Source: Tieghemostelium lacteum (lineage: Eukaryota; Evosea; Eumycetozoa; Dictyosteliales; Raperosteliaceae). Taken from it: a DNA stretch of 64,000 bases. Made by a program: the position numbers and the translations under genes. The notes under the pieces are model-generated. The model searched no databases, was not told the DNA's origin, and saw only the letters and a list, made by a program, of their open reading frames with translations. The DNA is taken from positions 186,001 to 250,000 of the forward strand of contig LODT01000021.1 in the NCBI GenBank assembly GCA_001606155.1. Direction: 5' to 3'. Below, piece by piece: positions 8,635 through 19,060 of this stretch. Every line of letters begins with the position of its first letter. Positions within the stretch are counted from its first letter, which is position 1.

Positions 8635-11600
8635 TTATTTTGAAGTATTTTTACCAAAAATTGAAGCTAAAAGAGCCATTCTTACGTACATTCCATTCTC
8701 CATTTGTCTAAAGTAAGCAGCTCTAGGGTCTGAATCAACATCTGGTGAGATTTCGTTGACTCTTGGTAGAGGATGCATAACAATCATATTATCAAGAGCT
8801 TTAGTGAGAGTGTGAGGAGTAATGATAAATTGGTCTTTAACAAGATCATATTCAGCCAAATCTTGGAAACGTTCTTTTTGAATTCTAGTGACATAGAGGA
8901 CATTGGTAGAATCCAAAACATGGTCAAGACTGTGATATTCGTTTTGTTCAATACCTAATTGATTGAGTTCTACAATGATTTCTTTGGGCATGGATAAGGA
9001 TTTTGGACTTACATAATTGAGTTTCTTGACTTGGTAGAGAGAAAGTAAACGAACTAGTGAATGTACAGTTCTTCCATTTTTAAGATCACCAACTAGGGTA
9101 ATGGTCAGACCGTTTACGGTTCCTAGTTCCTCTCTGATGGTATAGATATCTAAAAGTGCTTGAGTTGGATGTTCACCTACACCATCACCTCCGTTAATTA
9201 TTGGTTTTTTAGCAATTTGGACTGCAGTTTCTACGGATCCTGCTTGAGGATGTCTGATGACTATAGCATCACAGTAAGACTCCAAGGTACGAATAGAGTC
9301 ATTCAAAGACTCACCTTTTACAATGGAGCTTGAGTAACTGTCAACTGTGACTACTTTACCACCAAGTCTTTGCATAGCAGCTGTAAATGAACATTGTGTA
9401 CGGGTAGATGGTTCATAGAAGAGAGTAGCCATGACTCTACCTTTCAATAAATCAGTGCATCCATCTCTCTTTACAAGAGCTCTCATTTCACTTGCCAGAC
9501 CGAATATATAATGTAACTGTTTTCTATTGAATTGTTTGACTGAGAATATATGTTTTCCAACTAGAGATTGATCCATTTGAACATTGGAACTGAAAAGTGA
9601 ATCGACAATATCTTGTCTCTTTTGAATGAGTTCGATGGTACCTACAAGATGAGGATGTGTAGGTGTCTTCTTATTAGGTGAGTCAATGATTGGAGACCCA
9701 ATAGATGGTGTTGATAATATCTGTTCTGTAATTTGTTTAGTTCTTGGGGAGGTTATAGAAGGTGCGATTTTAACTTGTTCAGATTGCTTCTGGTACTCTT
9801 GAGAACGGACATTCAAACCATACCCTTGAGGAGCTAGTATCTTACCGTCAATGTACACCATCTTGCCTCTAAGTACAACTTTAGTAACCTTACCACGAAC
9901 TTTCAATCCTTTGAATGGGGTCCATGCACAACGTGAATATTGCATCTTGTGAGGAATAGTCCATTCCTGATCCATGTCGACTTCTATATAGGTATTTACT
10001 TGCTCAGGTATATTGAAGATTCTCATTGGGTTGGTGTGCATTTTCTCAATGAGTTGGTCGAGTGTTAGACGACCTTGGTGTACAGCGGTTAACATTAGAG
10101 GGAGAGATGTCTCAAGTCCAGGGAACCCAGGTGGTGGTTTGGCACTGGTCTTCTCTTCGTAGGTATGTGGAGCATGATCAGTTGCAATCATATCTATATA
10201 CTGTATATTGTCCCAGAGTGATTTCATGTCTTCTTCAGTTCCCAATTTAGGTCTGACTTCAGATTGTCCTGATCCAATACGATCGATATCTCTGTCACAT
10301 AATGTCAAGTGATGTGGAGATACCTCACATGTGACTTTCATACCACGGAGTTTAGCATCACGAATGATATCAATTTCAGCTTTATGACTGACATGACAGA
10401 CGTGAATATGCTTTTGATAGATCCAACCTAACATTAAAACAGCTGAGAGATTAATACCATCGGCGTGGACGCATATTGGAGTCTTTCCAGACCAGTTCAT
10501 TACATGTTCTCTCCAGGCTGTGATATCGTCTTTCAAAGGTAACGGAGCAAAAGTCTCTTCAAGATACATCTTCATACCCATAGCATCAGATGAGAAGTTA
10601 TTGGCAGTTTGTACATTGGAGAATGTAGCTCCGATATAGATACCATAGTCGCAACGAGCTTTGGAACGAGCTAGTCCTTTGCAAAGGTCAAAAGAGTCTT
10701 GATCGCAAATGGCTGGATTGGTGTTTGGCATGGCACCTACGACGGTAAAACCACCAGCTAAAGCAGCGGCTGTACCAGAATCCCAATCTTCTTTATGAGT
10801 GGCACCTGGTTCTCTTAGATGTACATGTACATCAACTAACCCAGGTAAACGAACGACATTAGAGCTAGTACGACAGTCAACACTGTCAAGTGCCATAGGA
10901 CCCTTCATAAAAGATAAAGAATCTACAAATAATTTGGCACATTTGATATTGGTGATTAAAGGTACTTGGAAATCTACAGCAACTCTTCTGAGTGAGTAAC
11001 CTCTACTCATAAATGATGATGGTCTTCTATACTTGTTCTTGGAGGGCAAGTTGATAATCAAATGTATCATGTTACCTTGCATTTTCTTTTGAAGTATATT
11101 CTCACCGAGTTCTTCTTCATCCCAGTTGATTTGGGTTACAGGTACACCATTTTCAGAATAGAAATCAGCAGTACCTTGTGTACCAAACAATGCAAATCCT
11201 TGCTCGACTAATTTCTTTGCGGATGGAAGAAACTCGTGTTTCTCTTTAAATGGTCCAATAGAAAGAAGTACATTCTTTTCAGGACATTTGAAACCTGTGG
11301 ATATCAAACCTTTGATATAAGCCTCTTCACGATTGTTACCAAAACATGCAACCTCACCTGTACTTGCCATCTCTACACCCAAAACTGGATCGGCACCTTT
11401 CAATCTAATAAATGAGAATTGAGGTACCTTAACACCTACAAAATCAATAGGTTTGATTTGTGGAATTTCATATTTATGTTTGATGATAATCTTTGTGGCA
11501 AGTTCGATAAAGTTGACATTTAGAGTCTTAGATACAAATGGGAAGGAACGTGAACAACGTAGATTACATTCAATAACTTTAATCTCATTGTTTTTGGCAA

Positions 11601-14600
11601 TGAATTGAATGTTAAATGGACCAGAGACGTTAAGAGCCAATGCAATCTTTCTTGCAGTTTCTTCAACTTTTTGGATGGTATTATCATCTAGATCCTGTGC
11701 AGGACATACCAAAGTAGCATCACCACTGTGTACACCGGCATTTTCAACATGTTCACTGATGGCAAATAATACAATTTGACCTTGATCAGCTACAGCATCA
11801 ATTTCAATTTCCTTAGCTTCTTGAATGAATTTTGAGATTACAACTGGATGTTCTCTAGAGACTGCTGCAGCTTCAGTTAAGAAAGCTTCCAAATCAGATG
11901 CACTGTGGACTACATTCATAGCAGCACCAGACAATACATAAGATGGACGTACTAAACATGGAAATCCTACAGATTCACAAAATACTTTAGTATCTTGAAC
12001 TGATGTTAACTCTTTCCACAAAGGTTGATCAATACCAATAGTATCCAAAAGACGTGAGAATTTATAACGATTTTCAGCGGAATCTATAGACTCTGGAGTT
12101 GTACCTAGAACCTTAACACCACATCTTGTTAATGGTATTGCCAAGTTATTTGGAATTTGACCACCAACAGATAAGATGACTCCATAGTTTGAATCTTGTC
12201 CACCACGTTCATAGATATCCAAAACTCTCTCCAAGGAAAGTTCTTCAAAGAATAAGTAATCACATTCATCATAATCAGTTGAAACAGTCTCTGGATTGAA
12301 ATTGATCATTATACTCTTTAGACCTAGAGATCTAAGTGTACGTATACAACTAACTGCACACCAATCAAATTCTACACTTGACCCTATTCTGTAACTTCCA
12401 GAACCCAATGTAATGAATGCTTTATCATGTTGTTTGATATCGTCTTTGGAGGCGTTGTAAGTCATGTACAAATAGTTATTCTGAGCTGGGAACTCAGCAG
12501 CAACAGTATCAATATGTTTAGTAAATGGAATGATATTATGTTTCTTTCTCTGTTCTCTAACTGACAATTCAGTAGATTCAATAGCCTTTGCAATTTGTTT
12601 ATCAGAGAAACCTTGTTGTTTTGCAAATCTCAAGACATCAGGTGGAACAACTCCAGAGTCTTTGAAATTCTTTGCCAAATCATTTTCCAAATCAATTATA
12701 GATTTGAGTTTGGTAAGGAACCATTTATCAATTTTAGTCAACTGATGAACTCTATCAATGGTATAGCCATCCTTGAAAGCTGAGGCCAAAACCAATATAC
12801 GATTGTTAGTTGGGAACTCGAGTTCTTCGTCAGATGTTGGATAGATACCTGGAGTAAACCCTTCTACTGAGTTATCCATAACCATACGAATAGCCTTCTG
12901 AATAGCTTCTTCAAACTTTCTACCAATGGACATGACCTCACCTACAGATTTCATAGATGAAGAGATTTTGTTACTCACACGAGTAAATTTCTTTAGATCC
13001 CATCTGGGCATCTTAACAACCAAGTAATCAAGAGATGGTTCAAAACATGCTGTAGTCTGTTTGGTAATAGTGTTTCTAAGGAATGACAAATCGAAACCCA
13101 TTGCCAACTTAGCGCTTATAAAAGCAAGTGGATAACCAGTAGCTTTAGATGCAAGTGCTGATGAACGTGATAGACGTGCATTAACTTCGATAATACAGTA
13201 TTCCTCAGACTCTGGATTGAGTGCATACTGAATATTACATTCACCGATAACACCAAGATGTCTGACAGTCTTGATTGCAGTGTCCCTAAGCATTTGATAT
13301 TCTCTATCTGTCAAAGTCTGAGATGGGGCAACTACAATACTCTCACCAGTATGAATACCAAGTGGATCAAAGTTCTCCATATTACAAACGGTAATACAGT
13401 TATCATAGGAATCACGTAAGACTTCATACTCAATTTCTTTCCATCCTTTCAAAGATTTCTCAATCAAAACTTGTGAACTTGTAGCAAAAGCCTCGGTAAC
13501 CAATGCAGTTAATTGTTCGGGATTATTAGCGAAACCAGATCCCAAACCACCCAGACAAAATGCAGCTCTGACAATTACAGGGTACCCAATTTTTTGAGCC
13601 TCTCTTAAAGACTCTTCAATGGAGTTACAAGCCATTGAAGGTGCAATATGTTCTTGAATCTCAGCTAACTTCTCTGCGAAAATACCTCTGTCTTCAGTAG
13701 CAATAATAGCGGATATAGGAGTACCCAATACCTTAACACCAAATTTCTCCAAGACACCTGAGTGATATAACTCAATACCACAATTGAGAGCAGTCTGTCC
13801 ACCAAAAGTCACCAAGATTCCATCAGGATTCTCATTTTCAATGACTTTTTCAACGGAACTTGCGTTTACAGGTAAGAAGTATACCTTATCTGCAAGTCCT
13901 GGACTAGTCTGTACAGTTGCAATATTTGGATTGATGAGAATTGTTTTTATACCCTCTTCTTTAAGAGCCTTGATGGCTTGTGAACCTGAATAATCAAACT
14001 CACCAGCTTGTCCAATGGATAACCCACCACTACCTAGAATCAATACCTTATTGATTCCTTTTGGAGATTCAGTGTGTTTTGATTTGTTCATTGGACTTGT
14101 TGATGGGAGACCTAAAATATTTCCAACAAAATTATCAAAAAGATATTCAGTGTCTCTAGGACCTGCCATAGCTTCTGGATGGAACTGAACAGAGAAAAAT
14201 GGTTTAGATTGATGATAAATACCTTCATTAGACTGGTCATTTGCGTTTATAAAGTATGTCTTCCATTCACCATGTAGGGAATCAGTATCAATAACAAAAC
14301 CATGGTTTTGAGAAGTGATATGGCATCTTCCAGTGATTTGATCGACACATGGTTGATTGAGACCTCTGTTACCGTACTTCATCTTGTGGGTCTTTCCACC
14401 AGCTGCCAAACCTAGTAATTGGTTACCCATACAGACACCAAAAACTGGTTTAGGTGTTGGTAATTCCAAAACCTTTTTAATATTCTCAATTGCTTTGGTG
14501 CATAGTGAAGGGTCACCAGGACCGTTACTAATAAACAAACCATCCCACTGATCCAAAGGCTCATTTGCAATGACATCGTAATCCCATGGAACAACCTTAA

Positions 14601-15240
14601 GATCCATACCTCTATTGACCAGACATCTTATCTGGTTATATTTTATACCACAATCCAAAACCACAATTTTTTTGTTTTTTCTAATGTGGTTTGGAGCTTG
14701 AAATTGACGAATTTCTTTCTTTGAGACTTCAGCAACCAAATTACGTAAATTGATATTTTCAAATTCCAATTTGTCGGCATTGGAAAGATCCATTACAATC
14801 TTTCCTCTTAAAGAACCCTTTTCACGAATCTTCATAATCAAAGCTCTGGTATCTATTCCGTAGAGACCTGGAATTCCGTACTCTTTCAACCAGTCACCTA
14901 GTGATTTTTCAGCTGCCCAATGACTGTACTCTTCAGTGTAGTCTTGGCAGATGATACCTTGAACATGTGCTTTTTCAGATTCAAAATACAATGGAAGTCC
15001 ACTGTATGGATCTTTTACTGTGTCATTTGGAATACCATAATTTCCAATCAAAGGATAGGAAAATACCAAAATCTGACCTGTATAGGAAGGATCACTTATA
15101 GATTCTGTATATCCAACCATACCAGTTGAGAATACACATTCTCCAGAAACATCCTTTTCAGCACCAAATATATATCCACTTAATTGGACTCCATCTTCCA
15201 ATAGTAAATAACCTCTTTTTCTATTTTCTAATTTATTCAT
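8635..15240 (-). CDS. pyr1-3: CAD multifunctional protein: GATase / CPSase II / dihydroorotase / aspartate carbamoyltransferase
   Basis: The intronless 2201-aa polypeptide catalyses the first three steps of pyrimidine synthesis. Residues ~1-375 are the glutamine amidotransferase (nucleophile in FGVCMGNQLLG near 270, then QFHPEA). Residues ~395-1440 are both halves of carbamoyl-phosphate synthetase. They start VLILGSGGLSIGQAGEFDYS and FITLGSGSYRIGSSVEFDW, and end in the MGS-like allosteric segment near 1330-1360. Dihydroorotase spans ~1455-1800, with VDVHVHLREPG near 1470, then CHVSHKAE and IATDHAPHTYEEK, all metal or catalytic residues intact. A ~90-residue Ser/Pro/Lys linker leads to aspartate carbamoyltransferase (~1893-2201, FYEPSTRTQ, HPTQALLD, HPLPR). 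The order matches animal CAD and D. discoideum PYR1-3, and unlike fungal Ura2 the DHOase is active. It shares a divergent promoter region with pyr4. Confidence 0.98.
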   Translation of the reverse strand: MNKLENRKRGYLLLEDGVQLSGYIFGAEKDVSGECVFSTGMVGYTESISDPSYTGQILVFSYPLIGNYGIPNDTVKDPYSGLPLYFESEKAHVQGIICQDYTEEYSHWAAEKSLGDWLKEYGIPGLYGIDTRALIMKIREKGSLRGKIVMDLSNADKLEFENINLRNLVAEVSKKEIRQFQAPNHIRKNKKIVVLDCGIKYNQIRCLVNRGMDLKVVPWDYDVIANEPLDQWDGLFISNGPGDPSLCTKAIENIKKVLELPTPKPVFGVCMGNQLLGLAAGGKTHKMKYGNRGLNQPCVDQITGRCHITSQNHGFVIDTDSLHGEWKTYFINANDQSNEGIYHQSKPFFSVQFHPEAMAGPRDTEYLFDNFVGNILGLPSTSPMNKSKHTESPKGINKVLILGSGGLSIGQAGEFDYSGSQAIKALKEEGIKTILINPNIATVQTSPGLADKVYFLPVNASSVEKVIENENPDGILVTFGGQTALNCGIELYHSGVLEKFGVKVLGTPISAIIATEDRGIFAEKLAEIQEHIAPSMACNSIEESLREAQKIGYPVIVRAAFCLGGLGSGFANNPEQLTALVTEAFATSSQVLIEKSLKGWKEIEYEVLRDSYDNCITVCNMENFDPLGIHTGESIVVAPSQTLTDREYQMLRDTAIKTVRHLGVIGECNIQYALNPESEEYCIIEVNARLSRSSALASKATGYPLAFISAKLAMGFDLSFLRNTITKQTTACFEPSLDYLVVKMPRWDLKKFTRVSNKISSSMKSVGEVMSIGRKFEEAIQKAIRMVMDNSVEGFTPGIYPTSDEELEFPTNNRILVLASAFKDGYTIDRVHQLTKIDKWFLTKLKSIIDLENDLAKNFKDSGVVPPDVLRFAKQQGFSDKQIAKAIESTELSVREQRKKHNIIPFTKHIDTVAAEFPAQNNYLYMTYNASKDDIKQHDKAFITLGSGSYRIGSSVEFDWCAVSCIRTLRSLGLKSIMINFNPETVSTDYDECDYLFFEELSLERVLDIYERGGQDSNYGVILSVGGQIPNNLAIPLTRCGVKVLGTTPESIDSAENRYKFSRLLDTIGIDQPLWKELTSVQDTKVFCESVGFPCLVRPSYVLSGAAMNVVHSASDLEAFLTEAAAVSREHPVVISKFIQEAKEIEIDAVADQGQIVLFAISEHVENAGVHSGDATLVCPAQDLDDNTIQKVEETARKIALALNVSGPFNIQFIAKNNEIKVIECNLRCSRSFPFVSKTLNVNFIELATKIIIKHKYEIPQIKPIDFVGVKVPQFSFIRLKGADPVLGVEMASTGEVACFGNNREEAYIKGLISTGFKCPEKNVLLSIGPFKEKHEFLPSAKKLVEQGFALFGTQGTADFYSENGVPVTQINWDEEELGENILQKKMQGNMIHLIINLPSKNKYRRPSSFMSRGYSLRRVAVDFQVPLITNIKCAKLFVDSLSFMKGPMALDSVDCRTSSNVVRLPGLVDVHVHLREPGATHKEDWDSGTAAALAGGFTVVGAMPNTNPAICDQDSFDLCKGLARSKARCDYGIYIGATFSNVQTANNFSSDAMGMKMYLEETFAPLPLKDDITAWREHVMNWSGKTPICVHADGINLSAVLMLGWIYQKHIHVCHVSHKAEIDIIRDAKLRGMKVTCEVSPHHLTLCDRDIDRIGSGQSEVRPKLGTEEDMKSLWDNIQYIDMIATDHAPHTYEEKTSAKPPPGFPGLETSLPLMLTAVHQGRLTLDQLIEKMHTNPMRIFNIPEQVNTYIEVDMDQEWTIPHKMQYSRCAWTPFKGLKVRGKVTKVVLRGKMVYIDGKILAPQGYGLNVRSQEYQKQSEQVKIAPSITSPRTKQITEQILSTPSIGSPIIDSPNKKTPTHPHLVGTIELIQKRQDIVDSLFSSNVQMDQSLVGKHIFSVKQFNRKQLHYIFGLASEMRALVKRDGCTDLLKGRVMATLFYEPSTRTQCSFTAAMQRLGGKVVTVDSYSSSIVKGESLNDSIRTLESYCDAIVIRHPQAGSVETAVQIAKKPIINGGDGVGEHPTQALLDIYTIREELGTVNGLTITLVGDLKNGRTVHSLVRLLSLYQVKKLNYVSPKSLSMPKEIIVELNQLGIEQNEYHSLDHVLDSTNVLYVTRIQKERFQDLAEYDLVKDQFIITPHTLTKALDNMIVMHPLPRVNEISPDVDSDPRAAYFRQMENGMYVRMALLASIFGKNTSK

Positions 15241-16036
15241 TGTGTATATGTATATATAATGTTGTTTTTATACTACTAAAACAAATATTTTTATATTATA
15301 ATTATTATGTGATTAATTGATAAAATAGTAAAATAATGATCTCTATACGTAAAAAAAAAATGTTAGAAATGATCAATTCATCGGATTTAAATAATGTTTT
15401 AGATGTTGTTTTATATATTTTATAATCAAAATAAAAATTTGTAAAAAAAAAAGAGTAGAATCGAGTGGTTGTGGGTATGAATAGTGTGTTGAGTGTGTTG
15501 AAGTTAAATTAGTTTTTATGATCCTCTAATATTTTCTTTTTTTCTTTTTCTCTACTCTTGTAAGTTAGATTAAACAAACAATTAAAATTAAAATAATTAC
15601 TTTTAACTTATAATAATTATAATTATTTGTTTGTTTGTATAGCTCTCACGAGTAAAGAAAAAGAGAAAAAGAAAAAATTTAAAAAAAATTGTTTTTTAAA
15701 CTAATTGCTTAATGAAAAACCGAAAGTTTAAAAAACGAGTGAACGGCATGTCGGAATCGAAATTTGTCCGATAAAAATTAATAATGAACAATATTGCCTC
15801 AAACGAATACTTTTAATCTCCTATTTGAATATATTTTCTATAGACACATTAAGTTCATTTAAACTTTGAATTAGACTTGGGTTTATCTTTAATAAAAAGT
15901 AAATAAAAATAATTTAACAATTTGTTATTTTAATTTGATACTAACTATTAATAACTGCAATTTCAAACGAACGATTTTTGAACAGTTCAAAAAAAATTTT
16001 TATTTTAATTATTATAATTAGTGTTTAATAGAAAGA
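15241..16036. promoter_or_regulatory. Shared divergent promoter region of pyr1-3 and pyr4
   Basis: These 796 bp are the only DNA between the two start codons, so both promoters lie here. Visible contents are a GT-rich tract (15463-15500), a long imperfect palindrome (15536-15671), and A/T runs before each start. A slightly GC-richer stretch at 15719-15770 (ccgaaag...cggcatgtcgg) has no match I recognise. No RNA gene was identified. Confidence 0.6.
15536..15671. repeat. Imperfect inverted repeat in the pyr1-3/pyr4 spacer
   Basis: The outer arms 15536-15560 and 15647-15671 (25 nt each) match as reverse complements at 22 of 25 positions (CTTTTTCTCTACTCTTG against CTTTTTCTTTACTCGTG). Inside them AAACAAACAATTA near 15572 faces TAATTATTTGTTTGTTT near 15621, so most of the 136-nt element is palindromic. 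It sits about 295 bp from the pyr1-3 start and 365 bp from the pyr4 start. It could be a symmetric control element or a remnant of a small inverted-repeat transposon. Confidence 0.65.
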
Positions 16037-17158
16037 ATGTCAAATACAGATTTAAAATGGTTTCCAGAGAAATCTTCAATTTATGATATATCTAAAAGTT
16101 GGTTGGAAAATTTAGAACAAGGACCTTTTATAGATGGTTGGAAACCTGTTAGTAGACAGAAAGTGGATAAGGAAAAGTGGATAGAGTTTATACCTGGAAT
16201 TAAGTTACAGTCACCTTTAGGTGTACCTGCTGGACCTTTGTTGAATAGTACTTGGGTTAAGTTTGCTTTGGATGCTGGTTTTGATTTGCCAACTTACAAG
16301 ACTATAAGATCAAAAAAACATTTAGGTCACCCAGTTCCAAATGTTTTGTATCTTGATGGTGTTGGGGAGAGACAGTTTAGTAAGAGTGATTCTGGGGGTT
16401 ATATACATTCAACTAAGAAGACACCAAGTGGTATGACAGATTTGGCAATTACAAATTCATTTGGAATGCCTTCGATGGACAAGGAGTATTTGAAAGAGGA
16501 TATAACTAAGGCCAATGGATATTGTCAAGATGGACAAGCAATGATTGTGTCAATTGTTGGAACTGCTTGTGATGCACATGATTTTGTACAGGATTTCATT
16601 GATACTGCTATGGTAGCTGTGGAAGCTGGAAGTAAGATTATAGAGGTAAATTATTCATGTCCCAATGTAGTTACAGGTGAAGGACAAATCTATCATAATC
16701 CACAAGCTGTATACGAGATCTCTAGTGCACTTGTAAAAACACTTCAACCTTACAATATACCACTTTTTATAAAAGTAGGTATTATGGAAGATCAGGAGAA
16801 AATGAATGCTCTTATTCAGAAAACTACAGAAGCTGGTGTTACTGGTATCTCAGGTATCAATACACTATCAATGAAGGTAACTGACAAACAGAGTGGTCTA
16901 CCATCACTAGGAGAGAATAGACTCTCTAGTGGTGTCTGTGGTGCACCTATCAGGGATGTAGCCTTAGACTGGGTAAAATCTGCCAGATCAATTATAGACA
17001 AACAAAACAGTCCACTTAAACTCATTGGATGTGGTGGTATTGTTGAACCACAACATTTTAATCAATTTTTAGATGCCGGTGCTGACATTGCAATGTCTGC
17101 AACTGGTTTAATGTTTGATCCTTATTTAGCTCTAAAATGGCATAATAAATTATATTAA
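16037..17158 (+). CDS. pyr4: Dihydroorotate dehydrogenase, soluble (class 1-like)
   Basis: The intronless 373-aa protein oxidises dihydroorotate to orotate, the fourth step of UMP synthesis. The FMN-binding barrel is seen from FIPGIKLQSPLGVPAGPLLN through TYKTIRSKKHLGHPVPN, then IIEVNYSCPNV with the cysteine expected at the catalytic-base position in class 1 enzymes, FIKVGIMED, ITGISGINTLS and GCGGI near the end. No N-terminal membrane segment or mitochondrial leader precedes the domain. This fits the cytosolic, non-quinone type reported for D. discoideum rather than the mitochondrial class 2 enzyme of animals. It is divergent from pyr1-3. The 3' end and flank have been copied to 4.2 kb. Confidence 0.93.
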   Translation: MSNTDLKWFPEKSSIYDISKSWLENLEQGPFIDGWKPVSRQKVDKEKWIEFIPGIKLQSPLGVPAGPLLNSTWVKFALDAGFDLPTYKTIRSKKHLGHPVPNVLYLDGVGERQFSKSDSGGYIHSTKKTPSGMTDLAITNSFGMPSMDKEYLKEDITKANGYCQDGQAMIVSIVGTACDAHDFVQDFIDTAMVAVEAGSKIIEVNYSCPNVVTGEGQIYHNPQAVYEISSALVKTLQPYNIPLFIKVGIMEDQEKMNALIQKTTEAGVTGISGINTLSMKVTDKQSGLPSLGENRLSSGVCGAPIRDVALDWVKSARSIIDKQNSPLKLIGCGGIVEPQHFNQFLDAGADIAMSATGLMFDPYLALKWHNKLY

Positions 17159-17177
17159 CAAATACAAATATTAATCA

Positions 17178-17226
17178 TGTAAATAGAAACTATCATTTTG
17201 TAATTCATCTACAATTATATAGATCT
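17178..17226 (+). repeat. Downstream flank of pyr4 that recurs at 4266-4311
   Basis: AATAGAAACTATCATT followed by CATCTACAATTATATAGATC matches the sequence at 4266-4311. Here it is uninterrupted, which makes it the empty-site reference for the short LINE insertion at 4312-4351. Confidence 0.8.
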
Positions 17227-17299
17227 GGAAATGAACTGTTTATTAGGATATCTATATCAAAGTCTAAAAATTACTTTTATACCTAGGTTAAAAGAATTA

Positions 17300-17825
17300 T
17301 TAACGGCTACAATTTTATGAGGTTGAAAATACAAAAAGGAGAGTATTTATTCGGATTCTAGATTACATGTTTGGTTTAGAACTATTTTGGTGTTCTGATC
17401 ATAAATCTGGAGTCTGATGTTTTAGTAGAATCTGATGTCTCTTCCCATCATTCAATTGTAATTCAACAAATTAAATGTTGATTCATTATTATCATGCTTT
17501 GAGTTTTATGGGAGTTTTGAATTTGAGATAAATTAAATATACCCACAATTTCTCAATTTTTTTTTGCAATTTAATTGAATTTAAATAAAAATCAAAGTTT
17601 TGTAAATTTAAAATTCAAGTTTATTCCATTTACAATGAATATAAAGGTTTCAATTTTGAATTTAATCATTAAATCAAATTCAACTAAACAAATATACTTT
17701 TCTTTTTAAAAATATTATAATATATTTTAATAAATGAATATATATATAATGAATGTTTAAAACCACAATCAAAGAAGTTTGAGATTCTACACCAAATAGT
17801 AATATCATTGAACAAACAGATCCTA
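17300..17825 (+). pseudogene. hspG relic, copy 3: well-preserved upstream block, nearly erased coding region
   Basis: The upstream block 17311-17560 is almost identical to 5371-5630 and 19070-19330. The proximal promoter resumes near 17580 with a weakened heat-shock-like motif and a TATAAAGG near 17639. Only about 90 bp of coding homology remains (about 17735-17825), containing TTCTACACCAAATAGTAATA and the following codons for NIIEQ. No usable frame is left, and the sequence ends abruptly in unrelated DNA. It lies directly downstream of pyr4, mirroring the arrangement at 4.2-6.5 kb. Confidence 0.82.
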
Positions 17826-19060
17826 ACCTTATTTAAATATTTCCCTTAACACTTTTCAACCAACCAAAACATTATTTGAAAATAAAAACCATCTAACACC
17901 TTCCAAGATCCTTTTAATATGACTTTGAAATATATAAAATATATTTGATATATTTATAAATTTTTGTGCTTAAGATATCAAAAGAACAGACACAATTACT
18001 ACAAAATGATAGTAATAATGATCATTATAAATACTTCTTTAAGATTTTTTAAATCCCTATTTATTAAAAGTTGATCACCCTCATGGACAAAAAAAATTCA
18101 AATGAGGGGAATTACAGGAAAAAATTATTACTTTAGTAACTTGATTAATTCTTTTTAGGACTTCAAATTGTTATATAACACAAGAATAAAAAGTGTTGGT
18201 TAAATTTTAAAACATTTTTTTCAAAATGGGTGACTTAGTAGAGCAGATAGAAACTCACAATTGAATTTTCCTTGGTCAATCTCAAAAGAAGAATTTCAAA
18301 AGTTCAGGGAGTTAAATAGTTTCAACTCAAAATACATAGACAAACATTGTATTGAAGTTCCAGAAGGAACCAGTATAGATTTATCACCTCTTCTCCCTTT
18401 TACCGATACAAATTAGTAAAACATCACTTAATGAAAATCTGACTTATTATTGATGGAAAATCTAGAATAGTTAATTTGTATTGTAGAACAAACCTATTAG
18501 TAAATCAACCTAATACACCCAATCTATTAATGCACCCTCAAGCACAACTGCAACAACAAGGGACACCAAATGAATTCAACAAACTAACCTGTCTGCTGCA
18601 GGTTGTTTTTTTATAATGTTTTCACCACACACAATTATTTAATGTTAAAAACTTGTATTGTGGTGAAAACATTATAAAAAACAACCGTTTATGGATTTTT
18701 TTTATTCATATTTCTAATCTAATTGTAATATAAATAGAGAATTTCATTAGATACAATACAGATAATGTACTTTGGAATATTAGAATGGAACCTTGAAGGT
18801 TGAACCACAAGACTTATGATTACAAAGATTTCAGTGGAAAATTTTTAATCATTACCAGGTATTCAAGTTGGACCATTTCATGTTTCAGTTCTGTTGTTGG
18901 TAGTGGTAATCTAATGTCAGAAAAATCAAAATCTATTATTTTCCAAATCAATTCCTTTTCTCAATAGCTCTCAAATCTTCCAATGTTGTCTGTTTTTCTT
19001 TCGAAGAACCAGAATCTATTGCAATAATTCTAGCTTTTTAATATCCTCAACGTTAACGGC
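17826..19060. other. Decayed intergenic DNA with a gene-like fragment at 18244-18417
   Basis: No intact gene is present. On the plus strand 18274-18417 is open for about 48 codons (WSISKEEFQKFRELNSFNSK...IEVPEGTSIDLSPLLPFTD) and ends in a stop, with richer sequence than the surroundings. It looks like a remnant of a coding exon, but I recognise no family. The strong hairpin at 18601-18686 lies in this stretch. The remaining DNA (17830-18230 and 18690-19060) shows nothing I can name. Confidence 0.4.
18601..18686. repeat. Near-perfect 28-bp inverted repeat (hairpin)
   Basis: The left arm 18601-18629 and right arm 18659-18686 are reverse complements over 28 bp, with a single extra T in the left arm. 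The shared core is TATAATGTTTTCACCACA. The 29-nt loop is AT-rich. It could be a precursor-like hairpin RNA, the fused ends of a small inverted-repeat transposon, or a chance relic of one. It is far too long to be random. Confidence 0.85.

Noticed and set aside
15719-15770. Possible tRNA-like or small RNA sequence in the pyr spacer (GC-richer patch)
   Set aside because: No acceptor stem, A box or B box could be fitted.
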